64,000 nt of DNA from Streptococcus sp. HPH0090. GTDB lineage: Bacteria > Bacillota > Bacilli > Lactobacillales > Streptococcaceae. Positions within the stretch are counted from its first letter, which is position 1. Each line of letters begins with the position of its first letter. Positions 45,277-54,141 of the stretch are shown piece by piece. A model generated the notes under the pieces. The model was not told the DNA's origin. It saw only the letters and a program-made list of their open reading frames with translations, and searched no databases. The DNA is taken from assembly GCF_000411475.1 (NCBI RefSeq), contig NZ_KE150464.1:62001-126000 (forward strand). Direction: 5' to 3'. The position numbers and the translations under genes are program-made.

Positions 45277-46038
45277 ATGCTATTAGAAGAATTCGAAAAT
45301 GTACCTGCTGTTATCGAACCAACTGATCGAAGCCTCCTTAGTGGTGGAGAAATCTGTGATACGATTATTTTATCTTTTAATGGAGAAATCGTTGAACGAG
45401 TAAAGCAGTTTGAAGATGTTTACGAAGGTGGCTATCTAACCAATCTAAATGGTAGATTTCCATGGTATATCTATGAAAAAGATGGGAGTAAGGTAGCAGT
45501 TGCTATTGCTACGATTGGAGCCCCGATGGTTGTTGGACTCTTAGAAGAACTCAAAGCAAGAGGATTTAAGAACTTTATTGTTTTGGGTTCTTGCGGAGTT
45601 CTAGATCAGTCTATTCATGCAGATAAGATTATCCTACCAAGTTCAGCTCTACGTGATGAAGGTACAAGTTACCATTACGCTCCTGCAAGTGATGAAATAG
45701 CTTATGATGAAACTCTACTCCTAACCATAGAAGAAGCTTTAAACAAATCTGATATTGAGCACATTCGAACAAAGGCTTGGACCACAGATGCTTTCTATCG
45801 TGAAACAGCTGATAAGGTCAAACGAAGACTAGCAGCAGGTGCGACTGTTGTAGATATGGAAGCCTCAGCAATCATGGCTTGGGCACAATTTCGACAAGCA
45901 AAAGTTTATCAATTTTTTTATACAGCTGATTATGTTGACCATCATAATCATGAGTGGGATGCAAGATACGAAGAAAGAAAAGCAGATGCTATGACTTTCT
46001 TTGAGATAGCATTAGTCATTGCTAGAGAGTTGGATTGA
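45277..46038 (+). CDS. Nucleoside phosphorylase family protein
   Basis: A 253-residue protein of the PNP/UDP phosphorylase family. Supporting segments are VAIATIGAPMVVGLLEEL near residues 74-91, FIVLGSCGVLDQSI near 99, and the ribose-binding-like VVDMEASAIMAWAQF near 190. Such enzymes cleave nucleosides with phosphate; whether it prefers uridine, a purine nucleoside or a modified base cannot be told. The N-terminus is longer than in E. coli Udp. The gene is somewhat more A/T-rich than its neighbours cysE and cysS, and its product has no obvious link to cysteine metabolism. Confidence 0.8.
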   Translation: MLLEEFENVPAVIEPTDRSLLSGGEICDTIILSFNGEIVERVKQFEDVYEGGYLTNLNGRFPWYIYEKDGSKVAVAIATIGAPMVVGLLEELKARGFKNFIVLGSCGVLDQSIHADKIILPSSALRDEGTSYHYAPASDEIAYDETLLLTIEEALNKSDIEHIRTKAWTTDAFYRETADKVKRRLAAGATVVDMEASAIMAWAQFRQAKVYQFFYTADYVDHHNHEWDARYEERKADAMTFFEIALVIARELD

Positions 46039-46081
46039 AACGACTCTTTACGATAAACAAGACACAGAAAGGAGTCAGTGA

Positions 46082-47425
46082 GTGATTAAAATCTATGACA
46101 CCATGTCTCGTGATTTGCGAGATTTTGTCCCAATCGAGGACGGCAAGGTTAAGATGTATGTCTGTGGGCCAACTGTATACAATTATATCCACGTGGGGAA
46201 TGCCCGTTCGACAGTAGCCTTCGATACCATTCGTCGCTACTTTGAGTACCGTAGCTATGAGGTTGCCTATATTTCTAACTTCACGGATGTGGATGATAAG
46301 ATTATCAACCGTGCTAAGGAAGAAGGCATCACACCTCAAGAAGTAGCGGATAAGTACATCGCTGCCTTCCGTGAAGACGTGACGGCTCTTGGTGTTAAGC
46401 CTGCGACTCGTCATCCTCGTGTAGTCGAGTTTATGGCTGATATCATCCGCTTTGTCTCTGACTTGATTGAAAAAGGCTATGCCTATGAGAGTCAAGGGGA
46501 TGTTTACTTCCGTGTGGAAAAATCCCACAACTATGCTAAGTTAGCCAATAAAACCCTAGAAGACTTGGAGCTAGGAGCTTCAGGTCGGACAGACGAAGAA
46601 ACAGCTCGCAAGGAAAATCCGGTAGATTTTGCTCTTTGGAAAGCTGCCAAACCAGGTGAGATTTCTTGGGATAGCCCTTGGGGACCTGGACGTCCAGGCT
46701 GGCATATCGAATGTTCGGTTATGTCAACGGAGATTTTAGGCGATACCATCGATATTCACGGTGGTGGAGCTGACCTTGAGTTTCCACACCATACCAACGA
46801 AATTGCCCAGTCAGAAGCCAAGACAGGTAAAACCTTTGCTAACTACTGGATGCACAATGGTTTTGTCAATATTGACAATGTCAAGATGTCTAAGTCTTTG
46901 GGAAATTTCATCACAGTACATGATGCCCTCAAGACCATTGATGGCCAAGTGCTTCGTTTCTTCTTTGCGACTCAACACTACCGCAAACCGATCAACTTTA
47001 CGGAAAAAGCTGTGCGTGATGCTGAGACCAATCTCAAGTATCTCAAGAACACTTATGAGCAACCATTTACTGGAACTGTAGATGCGGGGGAATTGCAAGC
47101 TTTTAAAGATAAGTTCGTAGCTGTTATGGATGAGGATTTCAATACAGCAAATGGTATCACAGTCGTCTTTGAAATGGCCAAGTGGATCAACTCAGGTAAC
47201 TATGATGCAGCGGTTAAGGAAGCACTTGCGGCTATGTTAGAGGTCTTTGGTATTGTCTTTGTTGAGGAAGTTTTGGATGAAGAGATTGAAGTTTTGATTC
47301 AAAAACGCCAAGAAGCGCGTGCCAATCGTGATTTTGCGACAGCTGACCAAATCCGTGACCAACTGGCTGCTCAAGGGATTAAGCTACTGGATACCAAGGA
47401 TGGAGTGAGGTGGACACGTGATTGA
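46082..47425 (+). CDS. cysS: Cysteinyl-tRNA synthetase
   Basis: A 447-residue class I synthetase. The zinc-binding region starts at MYVCGPTVYNYIHVGNARS near residue 22; the HIGH motif appears as HVGN. Zinc ligands include GWHIECS near 205 and GGGADLEFPHHTNE near 224, and VKMSKSLGNF lies near 265. The start is GTG at 46082 with AAAGGAG upstream. It overlaps mrnC by 8 bases, a pairing common in Firmicutes. Confidence 0.97.
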   Translation: MIKIYDTMSRDLRDFVPIEDGKVKMYVCGPTVYNYIHVGNARSTVAFDTIRRYFEYRSYEVAYISNFTDVDDKIINRAKEEGITPQEVADKYIAAFREDVTALGVKPATRHPRVVEFMADIIRFVSDLIEKGYAYESQGDVYFRVEKSHNYAKLANKTLEDLELGASGRTDEETARKENPVDFALWKAAKPGEISWDSPWGPGRPGWHIECSVMSTEILGDTIDIHGGGADLEFPHHTNEIAQSEAKTGKTFANYWMHNGFVNIDNVKMSKSLGNFITVHDALKTIDGQVLRFFFATQHYRKPINFTEKAVRDAETNLKYLKNTYEQPFTGTVDAGELQAFKDKFVAVMDEDFNTANGITVVFEMAKWINSGNYDAAVKEALAAMLEVFGIVFVEEVLDEEIEVLIQKRQEARANRDFATADQIRDQLAAQGIKLLDTKDGVRWTRD

Positions 47426-47804
47426 TGTCAATCTCATTAACGGGATTGCGCTAGCCTTTGAAGGAGATGCGGTGTACTCTATGTATATTCGCCGTCACCT
47501 CATCCTCAAAGGTATGACCAAGCCCAATAAACTCCACCAAGAGGCAACCAAGTATGTGTCAGCCAAGGCTCAGGCACGCTTGATTTCCCTTATGTTAGAA
47601 GAAGAAGTCCTAACGGAAAAGGAAGAAGAAATCTATAAACGTGGTCGCAATACCAATAGCCATACCAAGGCAAAGAACGCAGATGTAGTGACCTACCGTA
47701 TGTCTACAGGTTTTGAAGCGGTCATGGGTTATCTTCATATGACAGAAAATGTGGAGCGCCTAGAAACTTTGATCTCTTGGTGTATCCAAAAAGTGGAGGG
47801 CTAG
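47418..47804 (+). CDS. mrnC: Mini-ribonuclease III
   Basis: A 128-residue RNase III-like protein without a double-stranded-RNA-binding domain, which in B. subtilis matures 23S rRNA. The catalytic signature reads NGIALAFEGDAVYSMYIRRH, with Asp and Glu ligands later in the helix set (YRMSTGFEAVMGYLHM). It begins with GTG inside the end of cysS. The next gene starts two bases after its stop. Confidence 0.95.
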   Translation: MIDVNLINGIALAFEGDAVYSMYIRRHLILKGMTKPNKLHQEATKYVSAKAQARLISLMLEEEVLTEKEEEIYKRGRNTNSHTKAKNADVVTYRMSTGFEAVMGYLHMTENVERLETLISWCIQKVEG

Positions 47805-47806
47805 GA

Positions 47807-48676
47807 ATGATTGCAAAAGAATTACTAGACTGGTTTCCACAAGCTCAAATCGTAGACCAGCCAATTGATAAGGAAGGTTTTCTTACGCTACCAGTTTCCT
47901 CGCAACAGTGGATTTTACTGGAGGAAGTTGGACTAAGTGAACGTGAGAAACAGTTGGTAGCTCTCTTAACCCAGCAGGAACAAACGATCTCGCTCAATCC
48001 TTGGTATAGTTATTTGATTGAGGGCAAGGGACAAGCACCGCAAAGTTTTAAAAAGCTACAAGTTGTCTATTGTCACCTTTCCTATTACCAACAGGAAAAC
48101 TTGACTTCTTGGTTGGATATGATGAGAACCCTCTTTCCTAATTGCGAGACAGTGCTTCAGGTGGGGGCTCAGGATTACCTATTTGTTCTCCAACAGGACA
48201 AATACACTTCTGTTCGCTCTATCTTAATGGATACCTTGGAAGCAGTAGAGTATGACTTTGGGGTTCGTCTGTCCATTATGCTGGGGCAGGTTTGGTCGCA
48301 ATCAGGAAATCAAAGTTTGACAGATCTCATCAAAGCAGAACGTGACTTGTTCAAAAATTGGTGGCGTCAAGGTCATCAAGGATTCCATACATTTTCTCAG
48401 CTCTACCTTTGGAGCATGGGTGAAAAAATGGTGGATCTCGGAATGATAAAAGATTATCTACACCAGATGATTTTGGATCAGGATCAAATTCAGGAAATCA
48501 TTCTCTCCTTATGGGAAAATAGTGCAGTTCTAACTAAAACAGCTCAGCAACTCTATTTGCACCGCAATTCTCTCCAATACAAGATTGATAAATGGGAAGA
48601 ATTGACAGGGATTCAGTTGAAAGAATTGACAGATTTGACCTTGTGTTATCAATTGATTTTACCAGATATTATTTAA
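47807..48676 (+). CDS. PucR-type helix-turn-helix protein
   Basis: A 289-residue protein whose C-terminus carries a PucR/CdaR-type helix-turn-helix: NSAVLTKTAQQLYLHRNSLQ followed by YKIDKWEELTG. The N-terminal two thirds show no domain I recognise. I place the start at the ATG at 47807, after GGAGGG inside mrnC; the frame is open back to 47777 without a ribosome site. It immediately precedes the sugar ABC ATPase gene msmK, which may be its target; pneumococcus has, as I recall, a similar neighbour order. The effector is unknown. Confidence 0.75.
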   Translation: MIAKELLDWFPQAQIVDQPIDKEGFLTLPVSSQQWILLEEVGLSEREKQLVALLTQQEQTISLNPWYSYLIEGKGQAPQSFKKLQVVYCHLSYYQQENLTSWLDMMRTLFPNCETVLQVGAQDYLFVLQQDKYTSVRSILMDTLEAVEYDFGVRLSIMLGQVWSQSGNQSLTDLIKAERDLFKNWWRQGHQGFHTFSQLYLWSMGEKMVDLGMIKDYLHQMILDQDQIQEIILSLWENSAVLTKTAQQLYLHRNSLQYKIDKWEELTGIQLKELTDLTLCYQLILPDII

Positions 48677-48706
48677 AGTTTTGTGCAAGTTGCACAGAAC
48701 TTTTTT
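48676..48706 (+). terminator. Terminator after the PucR-type gene
   Basis: AAGTTTTGTGCAA pairs with TTGCACAGAACTT and runs into a T-rich tail. Confidence 0.85.
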
Positions 48707-48733
48707 ATTTTTTTGGTCACCTTGCCATAGAAA

Positions 48734-48756
48734 TGTAAAGCGTTTTCATTTATAAT
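48734..48756 (+). promoter_or_regulatory. cre site and -10 of msmK
   Basis: TGTAAAGCGTTTTCA (48734-48748) fits a CcpA cre site at 13 of 15 positions and sits directly before a perfect TATAAT (48751-48756). Occupation would block the promoter, giving carbon catabolite repression of msmK. Confidence 0.7.
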
Positions 48757-48788
48757 AAAACTATCAAAAATTAAAGGAGTTCACCGAA

Positions 48789-49919
48789 ATGGTAGAATTA
48801 AATCTTAAAAACATTTACAAAAAATATCCAAACAGCGAACACTACTCAGTTGAAGACTTCAACTTGGACATCAAAGACAAAGAATTTATCGTTTTCGTAG
48901 GACCTTCAGGATGTGGTAAATCAACTACTCTCCGTATGATTGCAGGTCTTGAAGACATCACAGAAGGTACTGCATCTATCGATGGCGTTGTTGTCAATGA
49001 CGTAGCTCCAAAAGACCGTGACATCGCCATGGTATTCCAAAACTACGCTCTTTACCCACACATGACTGTATACGATAACATGGCTTTCGGTTTGAAATTG
49101 CGTAAATACAGCAAAGAAGACATCGACAAACGTGTACAAGAAGCAGCAGAAATTCTTGGTTTGAAAGAATTCTTGGATCGTAAACCAGCTGACCTTTCAG
49201 GTGGACAACGTCAACGTGTTGCCATGGGTCGTGCGATTGTCCGTGATGCTAAGGTATTCTTGATGGACGAACCTTTGTCAAACTTGGATGCAAAACTTCG
49301 TGTATCTATGCGTGCTGAAATCGCTAAAATCCACCGTCGTATCGGAGCTACAACTATCTACGTAACTCACGACCAAACAGAAGCGATGACACTTGCAGAT
49401 CGTATCGTTATCATGTCAGCTACTAAAAACCCTGCTGGTACTGGTACTATCGGACGTGTTGAACAAATCGGTACTCCTCAAGAAGTTTACAAAAACCCAG
49501 TTAACAAATTCGTAGCAGGATTCATCGGAAGCCCAGCTATGAACTTCATCAACGTAAAATTGATCGGTGACCACATCGTTGGTGACGCCTTTAACTTGAA
49601 AGTTCCAGAAGGTGCTTTGAAAGTTCTTCGCGATAAAGGTTACGAAGGTAAAGAATTGATCTTCGGTATCCGTCCAGAAGACGTGAACGCAGAACCTGCT
49701 TTCCTTGAAACATTCCCAGAATCAGTTGTGAAAGCAACTATCTCTGTATCAGAATTGCTTGGTTCAGAATCTCACCTATACTGCCAAGTTGGTAAAGATG
49801 AATTCGTTGCTAAGGTTGACGCACGTGACTACTTGCAAGCTGGAGCAACTGTGGAACTTGGATTTGACTTGAACAAAGCTCACTTCTTCGATGTAGAAAC
49901 TGAGAAGACAGTTTACTAA
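48789..49919 (+). CDS. msmK: Multiple-sugar ABC transporter ATPase MsmK
   Basis: A 376-residue ATPase that energises carbohydrate ABC importers. Walker A is GPSGCGKSTT near residues 37-46, the signature is LSGGQRQRVAMGRA near 135, and Walker B is VFLMDEPLSNLDA. A C-terminal regulatory OB-like domain (FGIRPEDVNAEPAF near 297) is typical of the MalK/UgpC class. No permease or binding-protein gene is adjacent; in streptococci one MsmK serves several sugar transporters, which fits a lone gene. Control by cre is likely. Confidence 0.95.
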   Translation: MVELNLKNIYKKYPNSEHYSVEDFNLDIKDKEFIVFVGPSGCGKSTTLRMIAGLEDITEGTASIDGVVVNDVAPKDRDIAMVFQNYALYPHMTVYDNMAFGLKLRKYSKEDIDKRVQEAAEILGLKEFLDRKPADLSGGQRQRVAMGRAIVRDAKVFLMDEPLSNLDAKLRVSMRAEIAKIHRRIGATTIYVTHDQTEAMTLADRIVIMSATKNPAGTGTIGRVEQIGTPQEVYKNPVNKFVAGFIGSPAMNFINVKLIGDHIVGDAFNLKVPEGALKVLRDKGYEGKELIFGIRPEDVNAEPAFLETFPESVVKATISVSELLGSESHLYCQVGKDEFVAKVDARDYLQAGATVELGFDLNKAHFFDVETEKTVY

Positions 49920-49937
49920 GATAGATTTGAATAAAAC

Positions 49938-49971
49938 AACACTACTAGAGTTTTTCTAGTAGTGTTTTTTA
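49938..49971 (+). terminator. Terminator after msmK
   Basis: AACACTACTAGA pairs perfectly with TCTAGTAGTGTT, followed by a T run. Confidence 0.95.
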
Positions 49972-50029
49972 TAAAGTTTAGAAACTCGGATAGAAGGAGA
50001 CTTTACTAGTTTTCTTATTCACTAAAAAG

Positions 50030-50038
50030 TGTTAAAAT
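50030..50038 (+). promoter_or_regulatory. Extended -10 promoter of relA-dtd
   Basis: TGTTAAAAT lies 24 bases before the relA start codon. Confidence 0.6.
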
Positions 50039-50062
50039 GGTAGGAAGAACTGGAGAGTATGC

Positions 50063-52279
50063 ATGCCAAAAGAAGTAATTTATTCTGGCGATGAAGTCGT
50101 CGCTTTAACGCAAAAATATTTATCGAAAGAAGATGTGGCTTTTGTCCATAAGGCCTTGGTTTATGCTGTAGAATGCCATTGTGGTCAATGTCGTAAATCT
50201 GGCGAACCCTACATTATCCATCCTATTCAGGTAGCAGGTATTTTGGCTAAGCTCAAGCTAGACGCTGTCACTGTTGCTTGTGGTTTTTTGCATGACGTGG
50301 TAGAAGACACAGATGCTACTTTGGATGACTTAGAGCGCGAGTTTGGTCATGATGTTCGAGTGATTGTAGACGGTGTTACCAAGCTTGGTAAGGTCGAATA
50401 CAAGTCTATCGAGGAGCAGCTAGCTGAAAACCACCGCAAGATGCTCATGGCTATGTCAGAGGATATCCGTGTTATCTTGGTCAAACTGTCTGACCGATTG
50501 CATAACATGAGAACCCTTAATCACCTTCGTAAAGATAAGCAGGAACGAATTTCCAGAGAAACCATGGAAATCTACGCACCACTTGCTCACCGTCTGGGGA
50601 TTTCAAGTGTTAAGTGGGAACTAGAGGATCTTTCCTTCCGTTACCTCAATCCGACAGAGTTTTACAAGATAACTCATATGATGAAGGAGAAACGTCAAGA
50701 ACGTGAAGCCTTGGTCGATGAAGTTGTGACGAAGCTTGAGGAGTATTCATCTGAGCGCAATCTTACAGGAAAAATCTATGGCCGTCCTAAGCATATCTAC
50801 TCTATTTACCGTAAAATGCAGGACAAGAAAAAACGCTTTGAGGAAATCTATGACCTGATTGCCATTCGCTGTATCCTAGATACTCAGAGTGATGTCTATG
50901 CCATGTTGGGTTACGTTCATGAGCTATGGAAACCAATGCCAGGACGTTTCAAGGATTATATTGCCAATCGTAAGGCCAATGGTTACCAGTCTATCCATAC
51001 GACTGTTTATGGACCAAAAGGACCGATCGAGTTCCAGATCCGTACCAAGGAAATGCACGAGGTTGCTGAGTACGGGGTTGCGGCTCACTGGGCCTACAAA
51101 AAAGGAATGAAAGGCCAAGTTAATAGCAAGGAATCTGCGATTGGGATGAACTGGATCAAGGAGATGATGGAGCTCCAAGACCAGGCGGATGATGCCAAGG
51201 AATTTGTAGATACGGTCAAAGAAAACTATCTGGCAGAAGAGATTTATGTCTTTACTCCAGATGGAGCGGTTCGTTCTCTTCCAAAGGATTCTGGACCTAT
51301 TGACTTTGCCTATGAGATTCATACCAAGATTGGAGAAAAAGCGACTGGTGCCAAGGTCAATGGTCGTATGGTACCTTTGACTACCAAGTTGAAAACGGGT
51401 GACCAGGTTGAAATCATCACCAATCCAAATTCATTTGGACCAAGCCGTGACTGGCTCAATATGGTTAAGACCAGCAAGGCCCGTAACAAAATTCGTCAGT
51501 TCTTTAAAAACCAGGATAAAGAATTATCCATCAATAAAGGCCGTGAAATGCTGATTAGTCAGCTCCAAGAAAACGGCTATGTGGCCAATAAATTTATGGA
51601 CAAGCGCCACATGGATGAAGTTCTTCAAAAAACCAGCTACAAGACAGAAGAAGCTCTCTTTGCAGCCATTGGTTTTGGAGAAATCGGAGCCATTACCGTC
51701 TTCAACCGTTTGACGGAAAAAGAACGTCGTGAAGAAGAGCGTGCCAAGGCTAAGGCAGAAGCTGAAGAACTGGTCAAGGGTGGCGAAGTCAAAGTAGAGA
51801 ACAAGGACACGCTTAAGGTGAAGCATGAGGGTGGAGTTGTCATCCAAGGTGCTTCGGGGCTCTTGGTTCGGATTGCCAAATGTTGTAACCCTGTTCCAGG
51901 TGATGATATCGTTGGTTATATTACCAAGGGTCGAGGAGTTGCCATCCACCGTGTGGACTGTATGAACCTTCGTTCACAGGAAAACTATGAGCAACGTCTG
52001 CTAGATGTTGAATGGGAAGACCAATTCTCAACCAAGGAATATATGGCTCATATCGATATCTATGGACTCAACCGTTCTGGTCTTTTGAATGATATCTTGC
52101 AAGTCCTATCAAACACAACTAAGAATATCTCGTCAGTTAATGCCCAACCGACCAAGGATATGAAATTTGCCAATATCCATGTATCCTTTGGAATTTCTAA
52201 CCTTTCAATGTTGACAACTGTGGTTGATAAGATTAAGAGTGTACCAGAAGTCTACTCAGTCAAACGGACCAATGGTTAA
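50063..52279 (+). CDS. relA: (p)ppGpp synthetase/hydrolase, RelA/SpoT family
   Basis: A 738-residue bifunctional stringent-response enzyme. The N-terminal HD hydrolase has FLHDVVEDTDAT near residues 76-87. The synthetase shows GRPKHIYSIYRKMQ near 239 and ANGYQSIHTTVYGP near 308. A TGS domain (IYVFTPDGAVRSLP, near 395) and a C-terminal ACT domain (HIDIYGLNRSGLLNDILQVL, near 663) follow. It is cytosolic and ribosome-associated, with hydrolase and synthetase motifs both intact. dtd follows after 30 bases. Confidence 0.97.
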   Translation: MPKEVIYSGDEVVALTQKYLSKEDVAFVHKALVYAVECHCGQCRKSGEPYIIHPIQVAGILAKLKLDAVTVACGFLHDVVEDTDATLDDLEREFGHDVRVIVDGVTKLGKVEYKSIEEQLAENHRKMLMAMSEDIRVILVKLSDRLHNMRTLNHLRKDKQERISRETMEIYAPLAHRLGISSVKWELEDLSFRYLNPTEFYKITHMMKEKRQEREALVDEVVTKLEEYSSERNLTGKIYGRPKHIYSIYRKMQDKKKRFEEIYDLIAIRCILDTQSDVYAMLGYVHELWKPMPGRFKDYIANRKANGYQSIHTTVYGPKGPIEFQIRTKEMHEVAEYGVAAHWAYKKGMKGQVNSKESAIGMNWIKEMMELQDQADDAKEFVDTVKENYLAEEIYVFTPDGAVRSLPKDSGPIDFAYEIHTKIGEKATGAKVNGRMVPLTTKLKTGDQVEIITNPNSFGPSRDWLNMVKTSKARNKIRQFFKNQDKELSINKGREMLISQLQENGYVANKFMDKRHMDEVLQKTSYKTEEALFAAIGFGEIGAITVFNRLTEKERREEERAKAKAEAEELVKGGEVKVENKDTLKVKHEGGVVIQGASGLLVRIAKCCNPVPGDDIVGYITKGRGVAIHRVDCMNLRSQENYEQRLLDVEWEDQFSTKEYMAHIDIYGLNRSGLLNDILQVLSNTTKNISSVNAQPTKDMKFANIHVSFGISNLSMLTTVVDKIKSVPEVYSVKRTNG

Positions 52280-52309
52280 GTATGTTCGATACAGTCAGAA
52301 AGGATTTCT

Positions 52310-52753
52310 ATGAAAATCATCGTTCAGCGAGTCAAGGAAGCTTATGTCTCAATTGATGGGCAGATGCATGGTCAAATCAAGCAGGGGCTCTTGCTCTTAG
52401 TGGGTGTTGGACCTGAGGATCAGCCGGAAGATTTGGATTATGCAGTGAGAAAACTTGTCAATATGCGAATCTTTTCAGATACTGAAGGCAAGATGAACCT
52501 ATCTGTTAAGGATATCCAAGGAGAAATTCTCTCCATCTCTCAATTCACTCTGTTTGCTGATACCAAAAAAGGCAATCGTCCAGCCTTTACAGGCGCCGCT
52601 AAACCAGATATGGCTGAGGCCTTCTATCAAAATTTTAACCAGGAACTAGCCAAAGAGGTTCCCGTTGAAACAGGTGTCTTCGGAGCAGATATGCAGGTAG
52701 AACTGGTCAATGATGGGCCGGTAACTATCATCCTTGATACAAAAAATAAATAA
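52310..52753 (+). CDS. dtd: D-aminoacyl-tRNA deacylase
   Basis: A 147-residue editing enzyme that removes D-amino acids from tRNA. Both family motifs are clear: [17 protein letters not shown] near residues 77-93 and [10 protein letters not shown] near the C-terminus. It sits in the conserved relA-dtd operon of Firmicutes and is followed by a terminator shared with the converging psaR. Confidence 0.96.
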   Translation: MKIIVQRVKEAYVSIDGQMHGQIKQGLLLLVGVGPEDQPEDLDYAVRKLVNMRIFSDTEGKMNLSVKDIQGEILSISQFTLFADTKKGNRPAFTGAAKPDMAEAFYQNFNQELAKEVPVETGVFGADMQVELVNDGPVTIILDTKNK

Positions 52754-52754
52754 G

Positions 52755-52784
52755 AAAAACCATGCTTGTTAGCTTGGTTTTTTT
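52755..52784. terminator. Bidirectional terminator between dtd and psaR
   Basis: AAAAACCA pairs with TGGTTTTT, with A and T runs on either side. Confidence 0.8.
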
Positions 52785-52793
52785 GTGACGTAT

Positions 52794-53444
52794 TTAGTTC
52801 ATTTTTTCAACATAGAGCTGTTTGGCGATTTCTAGACTTACCAAGAGTTCTTCATTGTTGTGAATCAAAGTAAAGGTATTAGAGAAATCATCAAACTGTT
52901 GAACTTGGAGTTTGTCTCCGATATTGATGGCATGTTTTTCCAGATATTTTAGGAGATCAAAGCTATCGTGAACCCGAGTTAGGAGATAGGTTCCAGCTTC
53001 TTTGGTTTCTGATAGTGGTAGGTTGTTGATTTCAACCAAAAGCTCTCCTTTAGCAGGAATGGTACCACCGTGAGGGCAAGTTTTTGGGAAACCTAGCATA
53101 CTTTCTAATCTTTCCACAAAAAAGTCTGAAACAGTATGTTCTAATACTTCAGCTTCCTCATGAATTTGGTCACTGGTATAGTCTAGATGGTGGACCAGAA
53201 AAACCTCAATCAGACGATGTTTACGATAAAGTTCTGATACAAGTGTTAGCCCAATATCGGTTAGCAAGTATCCTTTCTTCTTATCTTTTAAGATGAGATT
53301 TTCAGACTGCATGCGCTTAATCATTTCAGTTACAGCTGGAGGAGATACCTGCATCCGAGCAGCAATTTCCTTATTGGTAATCTTAGGAACATCCATGCCA
53401 ATCTCATAAATACATTTTAAGTAGTCTTCTTTATTTGGTGTCAT
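52794..53444 (-). CDS. psaR: Manganese-dependent regulator PsaR (DtxR/MntR family)
   Basis: A 216-residue repressor of the manganese uptake genes. The N-terminal winged helix has MTPNKEDYLKCIYEIG and MQVSPPAVTEMIKRM. A dimerisation and metal-binding domain follows (HHLDYTSDQIHEEAEVLEH, CPHGG), then an FeoA-like C-terminal domain from about residue 140. I place the start at 53444, with AAGGA seven bases upstream. An in-frame ATG at 53471 falls at or before the predicted transcription start and is rejected. It lies after tpx with its own promoter embedded in the tpx terminator. Confidence 0.93.
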   Translation of the reverse strand: MTPNKEDYLKCIYEIGMDVPKITNKEIAARMQVSPPAVTEMIKRMQSENLILKDKKKGYLLTDIGLTLVSELYRKHRLIEVFLVHHLDYTSDQIHEEAEVLEHTVSDFFVERLESMLGFPKTCPHGGTIPAKGELLVEINNLPLSETKEAGTYLLTRVHDSFDLLKYLEKHAINIGDKLQVQQFDDFSNTFTLIHNNEELLVSLEIAKQLYVEKMN

Positions 53445-53473
53445 TCGCATTTCCTTGTTTATTATCTCCATCT

Positions 53474-53506
53474 AGTATACCAAAAAAAGCTAGATTTCTC
53501 TAGCTT
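53474..53506 (-). promoter_or_regulatory. tpx terminator fused to the psaR promoter
   Basis: On the minus strand AAGCTAGA and TCTAGCTT (53506-53487) form a terminator stem followed by seven T residues. These run straight into TGGTATACT (53482-53474), an extended -10. The psaR transcript would thus start about 22 bases before its start codon. Confidence 0.7.
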
Positions 53507-53525
53507 CTTGCTACAAGAGCTTGAC

Positions 53526-54020
53526 TTAGTTGAGTTTTTTTGCAGCTGCAATAGCGGCTTCAAAGTCTGGCTCGCTGTTGATATTATCCACGTATTCGAC
53601 GTAGCGGATGGTATTATCGGTATCGAGAACAAAAACTGCGCGTGCAAGCAGATGCCATTCATTGATTAAGAGGGCATAATCGCGTCCAAAGGAGTGGTCG
53701 AAGTAGTCTGAAAGCATGATGGCATTCTCAATTCCCTCAGCACCACACCAGCGTTTTTGTGCAAATGGAAGGTCCATAGATACCGTTAGGACAACAGTGT
53801 TGTCTAAGCTAGCCAATTCTTGGTTAAAGCGACGAGTCTGAAGCGAGCAGATGCCTGTATCGATAGAAGGGATGACACTCAAGATCTTTTTCTTGCCTTC
53901 AAAGTCAGCCAGTGTTTTTCTAGAGAGGTCAGTCGTTGTGAGAGAGAAATCAAGTGCTTTATCTCCAACTTGTAGTTGTTTTCCTGTAAACGTAACAGGG
54001 TTTCCAAGGAATGTAGTCAT
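53526..54020 (-). CDS. tpx: Thiol peroxidase (Tpx/PsaD)
   Basis: A 164-residue atypical two-cysteine peroxiredoxin that removes peroxides. The peroxidatic Cys58 is in [16 protein letters not shown], a variant of the usual PSIDTPVC, and the resolving Cys92 is in KRWCGAEG. There is no signal peptide. It is downstream of psaA in the order known for pneumococcus, where it is called psaD. A weak hairpin separates it from psaA, and a plausible own promoter (TTGGAA, 18 bases, TAAAAT) lies upstream on the minus strand. Confidence 0.95.
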   Translation of the reverse strand: MTTFLGNPVTFTGKQLQVGDKALDFSLTTTDLSRKTLADFEGKKKILSVIPSIDTGICSLQTRRFNQELASLDNTVVLTVSMDLPFAQKRWCGAEGIENAIMLSDYFDHSFGRDYALLINEWHLLARAVFVLDTDNTIRYVEYVDNINSEPDFEAAIAAAKKLN

Positions 54021-54100
54021 AAGCTACTCCAATCTTTTTTCTTTCATTTTACATTAAACGTTCAGACTCTTCCAATAATTTGACCGAAATTTAAATAGAC

Positions 54101-54137
54101 AAAAAACGCCAATTCATGGTGACTGACGTTTTTTAAA
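54101..54137. terminator. Weak terminator between psaA and tpx
   Basis: AAAAAACG and CGTTTTTT flank an imperfect inner stem (CCA/TGG). It is likely partial, allowing some psa transcripts into tpx. Confidence 0.55.
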
Positions 54138-54141
54138 ATGA

